This document shows, in pieces, positions 21,000-32,411 of a DNA stretch of 64,000 bases. The translations under genes and the position numbers were made by a program. The notes under the pieces are model-generated. The model saw only the letters and a program-made list of their open reading frames with translations, did no database searches and was not told the origin of the DNA. The stretch is from contig MCGO01000001.1 in NCBI GenBank assembly GCA_002104985.1, positions 744,001 to 808,000 of the forward strand, given 5' to 3'. The stretch comes from Rhizoclosmatium globosum. Lineage: Eukaryota; Chytridiomycota; Chytridiomycetes; Chytridiales; Chytriomycetaceae. Every line of letters starts with the position of its first letter. The first letter of the stretch is position 1.

Positions 21000-22934
21000 T
21001 TACAAACAACGCGCCAAGAACCATTCCTTAGTTTCAAGTGCCTGAATTACAACCGGAACTTTCACTTGCCCAGATCCAACAGCCTCAGCTCTCCATGCGC
21101 GATACTCAGCAAACGTTCCAGGACGAAGAACGCGAACGACACATTTACGCAACTTATCTCCATAAAACTGTTCAAATCTCTCATTTTGTTCTCGAAGTGA
21201 TACAGTTAGAATGTCTTCCCAGACACCAGTGTCCAAAGTACGATTCTCATCTGCTGCCTCAAAACAAAATCCGACAGCCTCGTTTGGTTCGGAATTATCA
21301 GTAAACGTAACAAACTCCTTGACCAATGCCTTATTTATAGTCTTGAATACAGCATCAGCGGCGCGTTTGAGTTGTTGCTCAGAAACAAAACTTGGTACAA
21401 GGCGAAGCCCTCCATCTCGACCAATGTATCTTACGATAGGATTGTTTGTGACGGGATGATATCCAACGTGTTGAACGAGGTCTTGGAGATTGTAGCGCCA
21501 AAGTCCAAGTCTCTTGTTTGAAACAATAAGTTTATAAGTTTGGCCTTCCTTAAGTTTCGCCTTAAGAATGTGCAGAATATTTTGGTGAGATTTGGTTGTA
21601 AAAAGTCCAAGGTTCATACCGCTGATACGATAGCGCCACTGTCTCCCACTTCCAAGTATTCGAACACTCCGAAAATATTTAGAATTTGGAACAAATTTGG
21701 ATCGGACTGGTCTTGCATATTTGCACCAATCACGAAACCTTCAGTTGAAGCATATACCCCGAAAAGAAACTTGCAAGAGGAACCAATTGCGTGTCGAATC
21801 TAAATATGAGACTTAGATGTTGAGTTAAGGAGTGTATAAACTCACTTGAGGAATCCCCATTGCGAAAACTCCCCCACAAGACGCCTCAACAATGTTAAGC
21901 TTTGGCCAAACAAGTTTCATCCAACCTTCAGCATTAAAATCGATATTTTCGAGTTCTTGGGCTCGTCCAGGGTTTGGCGTCAAATGCTTGATTATAGCGT
22001 CTTCCAACGATTCTTCCAAATGGACAGAATTTGGTAACGAACCAAAACGAATGCAATCCAAAAGTTCTCTTTTGCTGCTTTGGATCATGTGGATCCAATC
22101 AACCAGAGTCGACGAGAAAACTGTGGAAATGAACCCAAGAGTTGAATCAGCCAATCCAAACAATGCATGCAACGCAAGTAAGTCGCAATAATTTCTTGCA
22201 AGCTTGATGGCAAGAGGAATGCCATTGTTTATGTCTTGTTTCGTAATGTAAGTTGGATCAGCAAATTTCGTAAGGTACAAACCTAGTGCATGGATGATCT
22301 CCTCATCACAAGTCAACCCATCAGACTTCAAAATGATACGATCTCTAAATATGCCAACAGGACAGATTGGAACGTCTCCAACCATACCTCTAGTTGCAAG
22401 CGAGGTGATGGTTAATTGTTTCGTTCCAATGGGAAGTAGCTTCGCTTTTTCTGCGTAAAGCGCCTTTAGGATTCCTGCCATGCTCTCAGCTTCATTGCAA
22501 GCAAACAGTTTGGACTTTGCACCGGAGGTGGAAGATGAGCTGAGTATGTAGGTTGGAATGCCAGGGCAAAGAAGGTTAGGGGTCTTGAGATCGCCAGCCA
22601 CAATTCTAGCCTGCGTTTCAGCATAGTCGGAGTACTCGGTGACTGGAACGAGAGAAGTAAAAGCAGCCTCGAGTTCATCGATAGAGTTGTTAGTGTTTGT
22701 AGCCAAGAAACGCGAGAAGGCTGAGAGTGCGGGAGAAGTCTGCAAGAAAACCGTGTTGCGAAGATACGCAACATGATCAGCAATTTGTGTCTTGCGAGTT
22801 GTGTCCAGTTGTTTGCGCCTTGCTGCCTCGGCAATAGGCTCGACGATGCTGTCAGTAACCTTGATGATAACGGGCATGCTATCAGACTTTTTCGATTGTG
22901 TTTGTTGTTGCTTTGTGCGGTCTTTGAATTGCAC
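21000..22934 (-). CDS. GH3-family acyl-adenylating (amido synthetase-like) enzyme, copy 1
   Basis: Belongs to the GH3 family, whose plant members adenylate auxin or jasmonate and join the acyl group to amino acids. Start MQFKDRTKQ at 22934 or MPVIIK at 22877. The ATP-binding motif SSSSTSGAKSKLF matches GH3 SSGTSxGxxK. GVYASTEGFVIGANMQD corresponds to the YASSE motif, and GLWRYNLQDLVQHVGYHPV to the GLYRYxxGDVxxVxGF motif before the C-terminal lid. Introns at about 21798-21845 (after GIPQ) and about 21562-21621 keep frame. The C-terminus EWFLARCL is shared with copy 2 (26167-28096). The substrate in a fungus is unknown. Confidence 0.8.
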
Positions 22935-23139
22935 TTCGAATTGTGAGTGATTGACTTGTCAGCCACAACATTCAAACCTGAACCCTTAAATTTCGGATAC
23001 ATCAGTAAAGACGACATAGATAGCAGAAACGTAGTTACTCGTTTGTTAACAACTAATACTATCGCGGGTGTTAATGTTGACTCTTTCTCCACTGTGCCTG
23101 TATTCGTCAACAACCCCAGACACAGCCTCAATACAATCT

Positions 23140-23340
23140 TTAGATTTGAAGGAAGACTGGAATTTGTCTAGTGAATGCAGCTTCAATTTGTTCCATTGTC
23201 AGTGTAAGACTAATCTTTGAAAAGTCCAAGGACAGGGGAAGTACGAAAGCCGTGTTTCGCAAATATGTAGCTTGATCGTCAATGAGATCCGTCCGTTTAT
23301 TGTCCAGATACTCGTGGTTAGTCACTCCGCTTTGCAAGTA
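23140..23340 (-). pseudogene. GH3 relic, N-terminal fragment
   Basis: The minus-strand frame reads LDNKRTDLIDDQATYLRNTA, then MEQIEAAFTRQIPV before a stop. It matches residues near the N-terminus of the neighbouring full copy (LDTTRKTQIADHVAYLRNTV ... IDELEAAFTSLVPV). Nothing of the ATP-binding core follows. It lies immediately downstream, on the minus strand, of the next relic. Confidence 0.7.
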
Positions 23341-23790
23341 TGGTATTACACAAACCTCTGGAATTCGTGTTGCAAAAACTCCGCTGCAAGAAGCCTTAAA
23401 GGAGCGCGTAGGTGTGAGTGATGGTATTTATCACAACAGCGCGAGTTGCAAAGAGCGAAAGATAAAGAAAAATCCGTTCCTTCCACCCTCATAAATTCAT
23501 TATTATATTGATGGGATTGATTTCGGTTTATAAGCCTCAACCATTTCTCTTGGCAGGTTTGATTGCGTGAGTAACACCGTTGCTTTCATCTATATGGCGA
23601 TGTAAATGTAAATTGGTTTGGGAAACAAGCAAATACCAAGCGCACCCATCAATTCCTTATCACTTGTTAAACCATCTGATTTCCAAATGATGCGATCTCT
23701 AAACCTGCCAACCGAGTAGATGGGAATATCTCCTGTCATAACCTTTGGTACAAACGAGGTAATAGCAAGCTAATAAGCGTTGCGACTGTA
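23340..23790 (-). pseudogene. GH3 relic, internal fragment with deletion
   Basis: The minus strand at about 23640-23770 reads ITSFVPKVMTGDIPIYSVG, then FRDRIIWKSDGLTSDKELMG, matching the middle of copy 1 (ITSLATRGMVGDVPICPVG...). After about 250 bases of filler, 23350-23400 reads ASCSGVFATRIPEV, matching EASCGGVFAMGIPQV, so the roughly 150 residues between these blocks are missing. This is an internally deleted GH3 copy. Confidence 0.65.
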
Positions 23791-23799
23791 CTCAACTGA

Positions 23800-24500
23800 C
23801 CACAACCTATCATCCAAAGTTAGCCACGTCAAACATCACCGCTTACGACCAGCAACTTCTCAACGGTATTATATTATATTCCTACACAAAATTAATGGGT
23901 TCACATCAGTCGCAACGATGAGTCATTATCAAAAACAAACACATTCTTTTCAATTAGTGTCCACAAATCACATTGCACTCTATAACACACAAATCAATCA
24001 ACAAACCGTATACAATTTCTCGAAGCCGTTTCACCAGCCAAGTTCACCCAGTACCGCGATTTTACATTCAAATGAGGGATTATTGACTTTTTTTACAAAC
24101 CACAAAGTGACAGTAAAAAGCCATCAGCATTTCGCGAACAGCTGTGAGGGTCTTATTAATATTTTACAGCAAGTTCCTTTTCGAAGACTTAAAAAGGCGA
24201 TTCAGCAGATTTTAACATACGTTCTGCATTCTTCAAAGCTGGCAATCAATCTTCAAGTGCACTGTATCACGACCACCTTTTTTATTTTATAAATTGCATT
24301 TTCGTTTCCACGTTCGCCATTCGCTCCCGGGGTGCCCGCCACGTCATGCACGGAGGAGAATTATTAATAATTAATCGTTTCTAACAGTGTCGGTGGGCTT
24401 GTCTGACTGGAGAAGAAGAATGAATTTCAATTAAGTAAAGTGAAATTTAATACCTCTCATTTCTACCAGCATATGAGATTTATGGACAGTTTCTGTGGTG
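23800..24500. other. gene-free AT-rich stretch
   Basis: About 700 bases between the GH3 relics and the secreted-protein gene. It is AT-rich with a 170-codon open frame (23780-24292) of unremarkable composition (His, Gln and Ile rich) that I do not regard as coding. A GC-rich patch lies at 24320-24355. The sequence CGGTGGGCTTGTC near 24390 recurs near 32368, upstream of the paralogous secreted-protein gene, so it may be a shared promoter element. Confidence 0.4.
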
Positions 24501-24582
24501 AAACTGGTCAGTGCTAACTTTTGATGAAACTCTTGGCAAAACTTGGCAACGTGGGCAACAACAACCTTTTTCCAAAACAACA

Positions 24583-25995
24583 ATGGTTCTCAGCCTTGAC
24601 GTGCCCCTACTTGGAGGTCCTTTTGAACGTATTGTTCCACCATACGGTGATTGCCAAACGTACGACAACAAAGTTATTGTACCTACCACTGCCCAATTGA
24701 GCTGCCTTGCGTTGTCTCTCCCAACCAATTTCACCTCGCCAACTTCCGAAAACACTCTTTCAGGAACGATTGCTAGCTTCGTCACTTTCGCAAACACCAG
24801 CTCTGCATGTGGCGGCTCGGATCTTGTTTCTCGATTGACTGCTGTGTATGGCAACATCTCAGCCAATTACAATACTTTGATGGCGGTCCAATCATTTGTC
24901 CCTGTAGCTGCGCCATACTTCATAAATGCTATCCAAACGAACTTTGGAGTTGCAGGAAATGGAACTGGAAAGCCTATTGCCGCAAGAGGAGACTTCATCC
25001 AGGCCCAGTGTTCAGTTCTGTGGGTATCATCTGTGACTCTTGTTCCAGTTAGCTACATTGTTGCCTACAATAACCCAGTGTGTGGATCCAAGGCCCCAGT
25101 TATTCTTGACGCCTCCGAACTTAACCGTCAAAAGTACGTTATTGCTCAAGTGACCCGCGAGCAAGAAGTGTACTTTGGTTCAAGCAACTACACAACTTTG
25201 TTTTCTTCTCTCTTCGGCGTTAACCCATCTGCAGTTTTGCTCCAGAAGCTTTCAGCGAAGACATTTTCAATCAGCGTCACATCCAATCCTGCTTCCCCCT
25301 CTGCCGAAAACTCTTGCGTTTATGAGTACCTTGCTGGAGACCGTTTTGCAGTGGTGCGTGACTTCACTCTTGTGAAATACGATCTTGGTGGAACTCCACT
25401 CTTACCAAACACAACCATCGAGGACGGCTGTATTACGAAGGGATCCACTGAGACTGGGCCATTCCTGTTTACCAACACATCTAGTCTTTGTGGAAGCCCT
25501 TACCCAAGCTCACGTTTCTCCCGCTATTTTGGCAAATCCTTGACTTCATTTTATTATTTGGACGTTGCCGATGGATTCTTCAATATCACTGTCAACATTC
25601 CACCTGCCAATGGCCGTCGTGATCCAACCACTGCGGTTTTCCACTATGCCGACTTGGCTTTCTCAACTACAACCAGCACCACAACCTCATCCACAACTTC
25701 CACGGCCACTACCACATCTACTTCGACCTCATCCACTTCTACCACGAAAACCACTACTACTACCACTACCACTTCTGCTGCTGTCGGTAGTTCGTCTTCT
25801 TCCATTGCCACCACCACTGCTGTCGCTGCTGTTCCAACTGGCTATGTCGCTCCAACTGGTTATGTCGCTCAACCTGCTTACAACGGTCCAACTGCATACG
25901 GAGCCCCAGCCGCCAATAACATTTATAAGGGAGCCTCTGCTGGACAGGTTGGAATTGTTTCCGGCTTGGTTGCCGCCCTTACCTTTGCTTTCTAA
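24583..25995 (+). CDS. mucin-like surface protein with GPI-type tail, copy 1
   Basis: Single exon starting MVLSLDVPLLGGPFERIVPP. The body (about residues 1-360) has many Asn-x-Ser/Thr sites and paired Cys, with motifs DLVSRLTAVYG, YIVAYNNPVCG and SAENSCVYEYL. A Ser/Thr-rich tract follows (TTTSTTTSSTT...), then repeats of PTGYVAP, and a hydrophobic end (GIVSGLVAALTFAF) typical of a GPI-anchor signal. I could not find a signal peptide at the N-terminus; an undetected 5' exon may supply one. The frame is open upstream to 24511, but without an ATG. Its paralogue is at 32412-33885. Function unknown; cell-wall or cell-surface location inferred. Confidence 0.7.
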   Translation: MVLSLDVPLLGGPFERIVPPYGDCQTYDNKVIVPTTAQLSCLALSLPTNFTSPTSENTLSGTIASFVTFANTSSACGGSDLVSRLTAVYGNISANYNTLMAVQSFVPVAAPYFINAIQTNFGVAGNGTGKPIAARGDFIQAQCSVLWVSSVTLVPVSYIVAYNNPVCGSKAPVILDASELNRQKYVIAQVTREQEVYFGSSNYTTLFSSLFGVNPSAVLLQKLSAKTFSISVTSNPASPSAENSCVYEYLAGDRFAVVRDFTLVKYDLGGTPLLPNTTIEDGCITKGSTETGPFLFTNTSSLCGSPYPSSRFSRYFGKSLTSFYYLDVADGFFNITVNIPPANGRRDPTTAVFHYADLAFSTTTSTTTSSTTSTATTTSTSTSSTSTTKTTTTTTTTSAAVGSSSSSIATTTAVAAVPTGYVAPTGYVAQPAYNGPTAYGAPAANNIYKGASAGQVGIVSGLVAALTFAF

Positions 25996-26166
25996 AGTTA
26001 GTTATGGCGGTTCATTCATTCATTTGATACAATTGTTACCCTTGTTTGTTTTAGGTAGAATAAAATGAAAAGATGTATATTGTAGGATAATAGGCATGAC
26101 AGAAGTTTGAAAGAGTTTTTCAAAAGGACACATCCGACAATCAATTATATATCAGAGCAACTAAAA

Positions 26167-28096
26167 TCACAAACAATGCGCCAAGAACCAATCTCTGACT
26201 TCCAAATTGGAAGCAACGATAGGAATTTTGACTTGACCAGATCCAACAGTTTCGGCTTTCCAACTTCGATACTTTGAAAAAGACCCGGGACTTAGAAAGT
26301 GGATAACGCACTTTCTAAGTTTTCCTTCGAACTCCGCATCAAAGACTGTGTTTTCTTGACGCAACACAGATGTCAAAACATCTTCCAACCCACTGACCGA
26401 AACAATCGAGTCTGGTTTGCGTTCAAAACAGAAGGTGATTGTCTCGCGTCCACCCAAAATGTCTGCAAACGATGTGAATTCTCCTTTGATCTCATCTTTG
26501 ACCTGATCGAAAACGGCTTGGGCTGCTTTGAGAATCTCGGACTCAGTCACAAGGCAGGGGACCAACCTAATCCCTCCATCCCGTCCAATGTATTGAATAA
26601 TTGGATTCTTGGTTGCAGGATGGAATCCGACAAATTCAACAATATCGCCAAGGAAATAGCGCCAAATCCCAAGAGACTTGTTGGAGACAACGAGTTGATA
26701 TCTTTCTCCTTGTTTTAGCTCAGCCTATATAAGTGAAAAGAAATTAGATGTAGTTTCTTTGAAATTAAGTAAACCAACCACGGAAATCAAGGCTTTGTTT
26801 CCGCGAGTTTCTAAGTATTCAAAGACTACACCGAAGTTGGGAATTTGGAACAGGTTTGGGTTATTTGCGTCTTGGAGACTAATCCCCACCACAAACCCCT
26901 CCGTGCATCCATAAACGCCAAAAACAATTTTAACGGAAGGCCCAATAGCGAATCGTATCTATAACAGAACAGCAATCAAATAAACTGTTTGGTATTCAAT
27001 CACACTAACCTTTGGAATTCCTGCCGCGAAGGGGCCACCACAACCTGCTTCGACGGACTGCAATTTTGGCCAAACAGCTTTCATCCAGCTTTCTTGGCTA
27101 AAATTGATTTGTTTTAACTCTTGGGCTCTCGATGGGTTCGCACTCCAGCTCGATTTTATGGCATCTTCCAGACCTTCATCAAACACAAGTCCTTGAGGCA
27201 AAGTACCTTTTTCAATACAGTCCAATAATTCATCTTTGTGATCTTGAATGGTGTGGATCCAATCCAATACTGTGGACGAAAATACGCTCCCGATATAACC
27301 CACGTTCTGATCCATCAAGCCATATAGAGCATGAAGAATCAATAGACTTGGGTAGTGCTTGATGAGCTTGACCGCCAAAGGAACCCCATTTTCTAATTGA
27401 TGGTCAACAAGTGCCAAGACAAACCCACTTTAGTGTCAAAATCAACTACAAACCAACAGCATTAGCGATTTCCTTATCACTCGTCAATCCTTTCAACTTT
27501 GCTACGATACGGTTTCCCATAACAGTACCCATACTTGACGGCAATCCTTCAATCATTCGAACCGCCAAAGAATTGATTTCAAGAAACGTACTGCCGGCCG
27601 CAAGATGCCGGAGCTTCATTTTATGTACTTCCAGCATCTGTTTTCCAATGTCATCGGTTGTGACGACAGGGAAGAGTTTTGGCTTCCCGCCAGAAGTGGA
27701 TGACGAGTTGATGATATAATTCGCGATCCCTGGAAACAATAAGTCTGGAGTCTCGCGATCGCCGCCGGTTATGATGCGATCAAGGAACTGCTTGTAGTCT
27801 TCGAAGGTTGTGATAGGGATCAAATTGGTGAATGCCTCCTCAAGCTCAGCAGGAGTCGGAGAAGTATTGGTTTCAAGGTATTGTCTGAATGCAGCGAGAG
27901 CCGGAGCTGTGCGGTAGAATTCGGTGACATTCAAGGTTGTGACAAAGTCAGAGATGACGCCTCGGCGTTGGTTTGTCAGGTGAAGACGAAGGGCAACTGC
28001 AGCAGCAGACTCAAACGTGGTCTTGATTTCCTTCTTGATGACAGTCTTGGCACCTGCGCTTGTTGTGGTGGTTGTGGTGGTTGTTTTCTTCAACAT
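26167..28096 (-). CDS. GH3-family acyl-adenylating enzyme, copy 2
   Basis: Paralogue of copy 1. Start MLKKTTTTTTTTSAG at 28096. The ATP motif is SSSTSGGKPKLFP. The middle reads VFSSTVLDWIHTIQDHKDEL, VEAGCGGPFAAGIPKV, then after a short intron VYGCTEGFVVGISLQD, and GIWRYFLGDIVEFVGFHPA, ending EVRDWFLAHCL. Introns at about 26728-26780 and 26960-27008 keep frame. The junction near 27420-27450 (after EIANAVG, before LVDHQLENGVPLAV) is not resolved and may include a lost base. The substrate is unknown. Two relics and a mucin-like gene lie between this and copy 1. Confidence 0.78.
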
Positions 28097-28170
28097 TTTG
28101 TACTTTCAAACTCAATTTTGAACAAACACGCCACACTTAAACGAAGTTTAATTAAATTGTCTCCCCTTTC

Positions 28171-31100
28171 TTACTTCTTAATCTGAAGCCCCGGAAATAC
28201 AATCGCGAAAATCTCATGATACCAGCTAACAAAATGAGGCGTTAATCCATCCTTAATATATGCAGGCAGTTCATCCCAATCACTCTTGTTTGATGCAGGG
28301 AAGATGATGTTTTCTACTCCAGATCGCTTTGCGGCGATCGTCTTTTCCTTCACACCTCCGATTTTGAGGACCTTTCCTGTTAGAGTCAGTTCTCCCGTCA
28401 TGGCAACGTTTGCGATAGCAGGTGTGTCGAGAGCAAGAGAAAGGAGTGAGGTTGTCATGGTTGTTCCAGCAGATGGGCCTTTCGCAGATATTAGAACTGT
28501 ATTGTTGACTGTTTAAGACTCACCATCCTTTGGAGTCGCACCCTCTGGGACATGCATGTGCACACTAGCTTTGTCAAAGAATTTGTTGTCGGGGAAGTGC
28601 TTCGCCATGAAGGCTTTGGAGAAAGTGTATGCGATTGTGGAACTTTCCTTCATCACATCACCCATTTGTCCAGTGCGGTGGAAAGATGGCTTTGAGGATT
28701 CTGTAATGCTCGAGTCGAGAACAGATTCGATGTAGAGGGAAGATCCACCTATTTCGATGGTTAGCAATTAACATAACCTAAGGATCTTCAAACGTACCCA
28801 TGTTAGTCCAAGCCAATCCCATGATAACACCCGCTGGAGTGGTATCATACATACGGTCCGAAGTATAAACAGGAGACCCAACGAAATCCTTCAAATTCTC
28901 CTTCGAAATGACCAACTTGGCAGGCTCCTCCCCATCCTTCTTCTCCCCCTTCTTACTCTCCTCATCCTGACTTCTCTGAACAACCCGGAACGCAGCTTTA
29001 CGATACACCTTGTCCACATGCTTCTTCAAGTTTCTCACACCGCTCTCACGGCAGTAATTACGAATCAAGACTTCGACAGCACCTTCCTCCAACTCAACTT
29101 GCTCCTTTGACAGCCCGCTTGCTTCACGCGCGTTTGGTGACAGGTATTTCATGGCGATGGCGACTTTCTCTTCGGCGACGTAGCCGGAGAGGGTGATTAC
29201 TTCCATACGGTCGAGGAGGGGTCCTGGAATAGTGTCGAGAGAGTTTGCTGTGCAGACAAAGAGGACTTTGGAGAGGTCGAGGGGAACGTCCATGTAGTGG
29301 TCAAGGAAGGAGGAGTTTTGCTCGGGGTCGAGAAGTTCGAGGAGTGCTGAGGCTGGGTCTCCTTGATGTCCACGTCCGAGTTTGTCAACTAAAAAGGGGA
29401 GGAGATGAGTTAGTATACGAATGCTATTATTGTGATATATACTCACTTTCGTCAATCATGATCAACGGATTCTCGGTTTGGACCTTCTTGAGCGCTTGAA
29501 TAACTTTTCCTGGCATCGCACCAACGTATGTTCTTCGGTGTCCCTTGATTTCGGCGACATCAGTCAATCCTCCAACAGAGAAACGGAAGAACTCGCGTCC
29601 AAGTGCACGAGCGATGGATTTACCAACGGAGGTCTTTCCAACACCTAACATTACGTAACTTCAGTATGAGGCTTCAGAAGATATCCCGCAAAATCTACAA
29701 ACCTGGAGGCCCAACCATACAAATGATCTTTCCCTCAACAGTACCTCTCAACTTTCCAACTGCAATAAACTCCAAAATGCGATCCTTAACATCCTTCAAT
29801 CCATAGTGATCTTCATCCAACACTTCCATAGCATGCTTGATATCAAAGTTCTCCTTCGAATGACGACCCCACGGAATCAACGTAAGCCAATCCAAATAAT
29901 TACGCGTCACATTGAATTCAGAAGCTTGAGGCTCCAAATTCTGCAACTTTCCAATCTCTTCATCAAACACCTTCTTGATGGCTTCAGGCATATTCAACTT
30001 CTCAGCACGCTCCTTGAACTTGGTCACAAGTTTATCTTTCCCATCGGACTCCATTCCAAGCTCCTTTTTGATCCCCTTGAGCTGTTCCATGAGGAAGTAT
30101 TCTTGCTGTTTACGTGTGATTTTCTTGTCAACTTCTTTGGAGATTTCTTGCTGCAGTTTTGCGTTTGCAAGTTCTTTTTTGAGGACGTAGAGGGATTTTT
30201 GGAGGCGTTCTTCGATTGAGGTTGATTCGAGGACGGATTGGAGTTCTAATGGTTCACCGGAGGAGACAGCGGCGGCAAAGTCGGCTGTAGGAGGAGACAG
30301 GTTTCAGTTAGAAATAATGTGAATTCCATAAATAAGAGCTTACCCAACTTTCCAGCGTCCTGGAAAGCGTTTCCTCCAGTTTGGATGGAGAAGGTCAGGA
30401 TTTGGTCACGCAGAAGGGGATTCATCAACGAGATTTCTTTGAGCACATTCAGAATCTCAGAGATTGTCGCCTTGATGGTTGGTGATTCTGGATCGTAGTC
30501 TGCATCAACTTTGTTGGAAATATTGACGACAGAAACACTGTGAGCAGCAAGGTGCTTGTTGATTGGGTTGTAGCCTGTGTAAAACAGATAAGAATGATTT
30601 GATAATCGAAGGTACACAATACCTGACTTGTCGACAGTTCCATCATCCAGCTCATCTTCTTCTTCTCCCAATTCTTGTTTGGTGTCCTTTGAAGACGCGT
30701 CGGCTGTTCCAAAGGTTCTTCCTGCACTGGCTTCAGCCAACGCTGAAGTAGACTCTCCACCAATACCTTCTTCAACAGACTTTTCTGAGGCGGTAACAAC
30801 AGTGGTTGCATCAGCCTTGGCAGCAGCTTCTGAACAAATCTGTTAGATTAGAACGAAAGAATAGTTTGAAATGCCGTCATCGATTGTGTAACTCCGCATC
30901 AGATATCGCTCTACTCTTCTTTTCTTTCTTTCACTCTCTTTGACTTTGCTCTCCTTCGCTCCTCTTTCAAGCTCCACATCGCTAAACTCACTTTGAGAAG
31001 GAAGGAGTTGATCAAGGTGAACACGACGATGAGGATAGACGACAACAGTGAGAGCCTTATCATCGGGCCCAGCATTATAAACAGAAGTAATTTGAGCAAA

Positions 31101-31781
31101 GACACCGACGGGATGGACTTGGTCGGGCGAGTCAAGAGTATCAGGTTCATATTTTTCATCTTTGGTCAAAAAGATGGATACATAAGGCTGACGCCTGTCC
31201 AAGAGCGACTGGATGGCAGCAATAACATGAGGATCTTTAATGTAGAGAGACTTGTAGAAGCCGGGAAAGAGAGGACGACGGGTGAGAGGGATTGCCAGAG
31301 TTTGCGGGTACTCCTTTGGGACAGATACTTTCTGGACAGACGAGTTGTTGTTGTTGTTGCTGTTGCTGTCTGAGTTGTCTCCGGCGTTTGAAGGAGGAGC
31401 CGAGTTTGTGTTTGGCGGAGCAGCCGCACTTCCGCCGCCTCGTTTCGCCTCTGAATCGAGTTCGAGTTTCTCGTTCTTTCCCGCGTCCAAGTCCACGTTC
31501 AGATCAGATTCCGAATCGAGAAGGCGTTCGAGCAACAGCTTCTTTTCGTTCTCGCCAATGTCGATTGCGATTCGGCTGTGGTTCTGGTTCGAATTCGTAG
31601 TGCTTCGGAGCAGCGACGATCGTCGGCCGCCACGTCCACTTCCGCTTCCGTTCGAGTTGTTCGAGTGGCGCCGCACAACTTCAGTCAGACTCACTGGCGA
31701 CACACTGCGCCGCGCGAGGAACGCAGAAGTGAGAACGCGAGCCCGCATTTGCGATGGCGTAGAGAATAGGGCGCGATGCAT
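28171..31781 (-). CDS. PIM1: mitochondrial Lon protease
   Basis: ATP-dependent AAA+ serine protease of the mitochondrial matrix. The N-terminal exon (31781-30843) has an Arg/Ser-rich presequence ([19 protein letters not shown]...) and the LON substrate-binding start ([24 protein letters not shown]). Further exons give [12 protein letters not shown], Walker A split by an intron ([16 protein letters not shown]), and the Walker B region PLIMIDE with [19 protein letters not shown]. The protease domain has the catalytic Ser in [14 protein letters not shown], rejoined across a phase-1 intron at about 28462-28524, and the catalytic Lys in [12 protein letters not shown]. About seven or eight exons; all introns short and no frameshift seen. 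Ends LQIKK. Confidence 0.92.
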
Positions 31782-31859
31782 TCAGGTGGTGGTGGTGGTG
31801 GTAAGAAGGTGGTGGGTGACGTGGTTGGTTTTGTCAAAGGGATCAAAAGGAGAATGAGG

Positions 31860-32400
31860 GAGTAGAATGTCCAATGGAATCAGATCGAATATCATATTTC
31901 AAATGAAACAAGGGACTAATGCATCCAATCATTACTCAAGAAATAGATTACCCTCTTTCGGTTTCACCTTAAGTTGTTTATACATCTCAGTGAAAAACAG
32001 ATATTGGAATCATTAAGCAAAGAGATATATTTCATTGGATCAATTCAACCATTATTCAAGATACAGTTTACTTGCTAATATACATTATTTACTTATTTTA
32101 GAACACGTGTTTTGTGTTAACGATAATGTAAAGGTTTCAAATCTTTCCAGAAACTATAACTATTTGGACCTATTTAATAGCAATTGTACCATGTCCCTAT
32201 TCCATCAGGTTAGGCCTGATTGTTTCTGTGAAGGTACAGAATGTTAATCGTTGAGAACTAAGAGCTCAAATTCCATAATCACGATGGAATTCCTACTCAA
32301 AACTAGTTTGCTTTCTTAAGAAGAATGGGAACCCACAGACAAACCATCAACAAAGTGAAAGGAGATCGGTGGGCTTGTCCGCGGAGATACCAAAAACTTC
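31860..32400. other. gene-free stretch between Lon and a secreted protein gene
   Basis: AT-rich with only short open frames. Two copies of a similar phrase occur: ACTCAAGAAATAGATTACC at about 31935 and TTCAAGATACAGTTTACTTG at about 32053. Probably the divergent promoter region of Lon (-) and the mucin-like gene (+). Nothing else was recognised. Confidence 0.4.
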
Positions 32401-32411
32401 TTTGAAAAACG

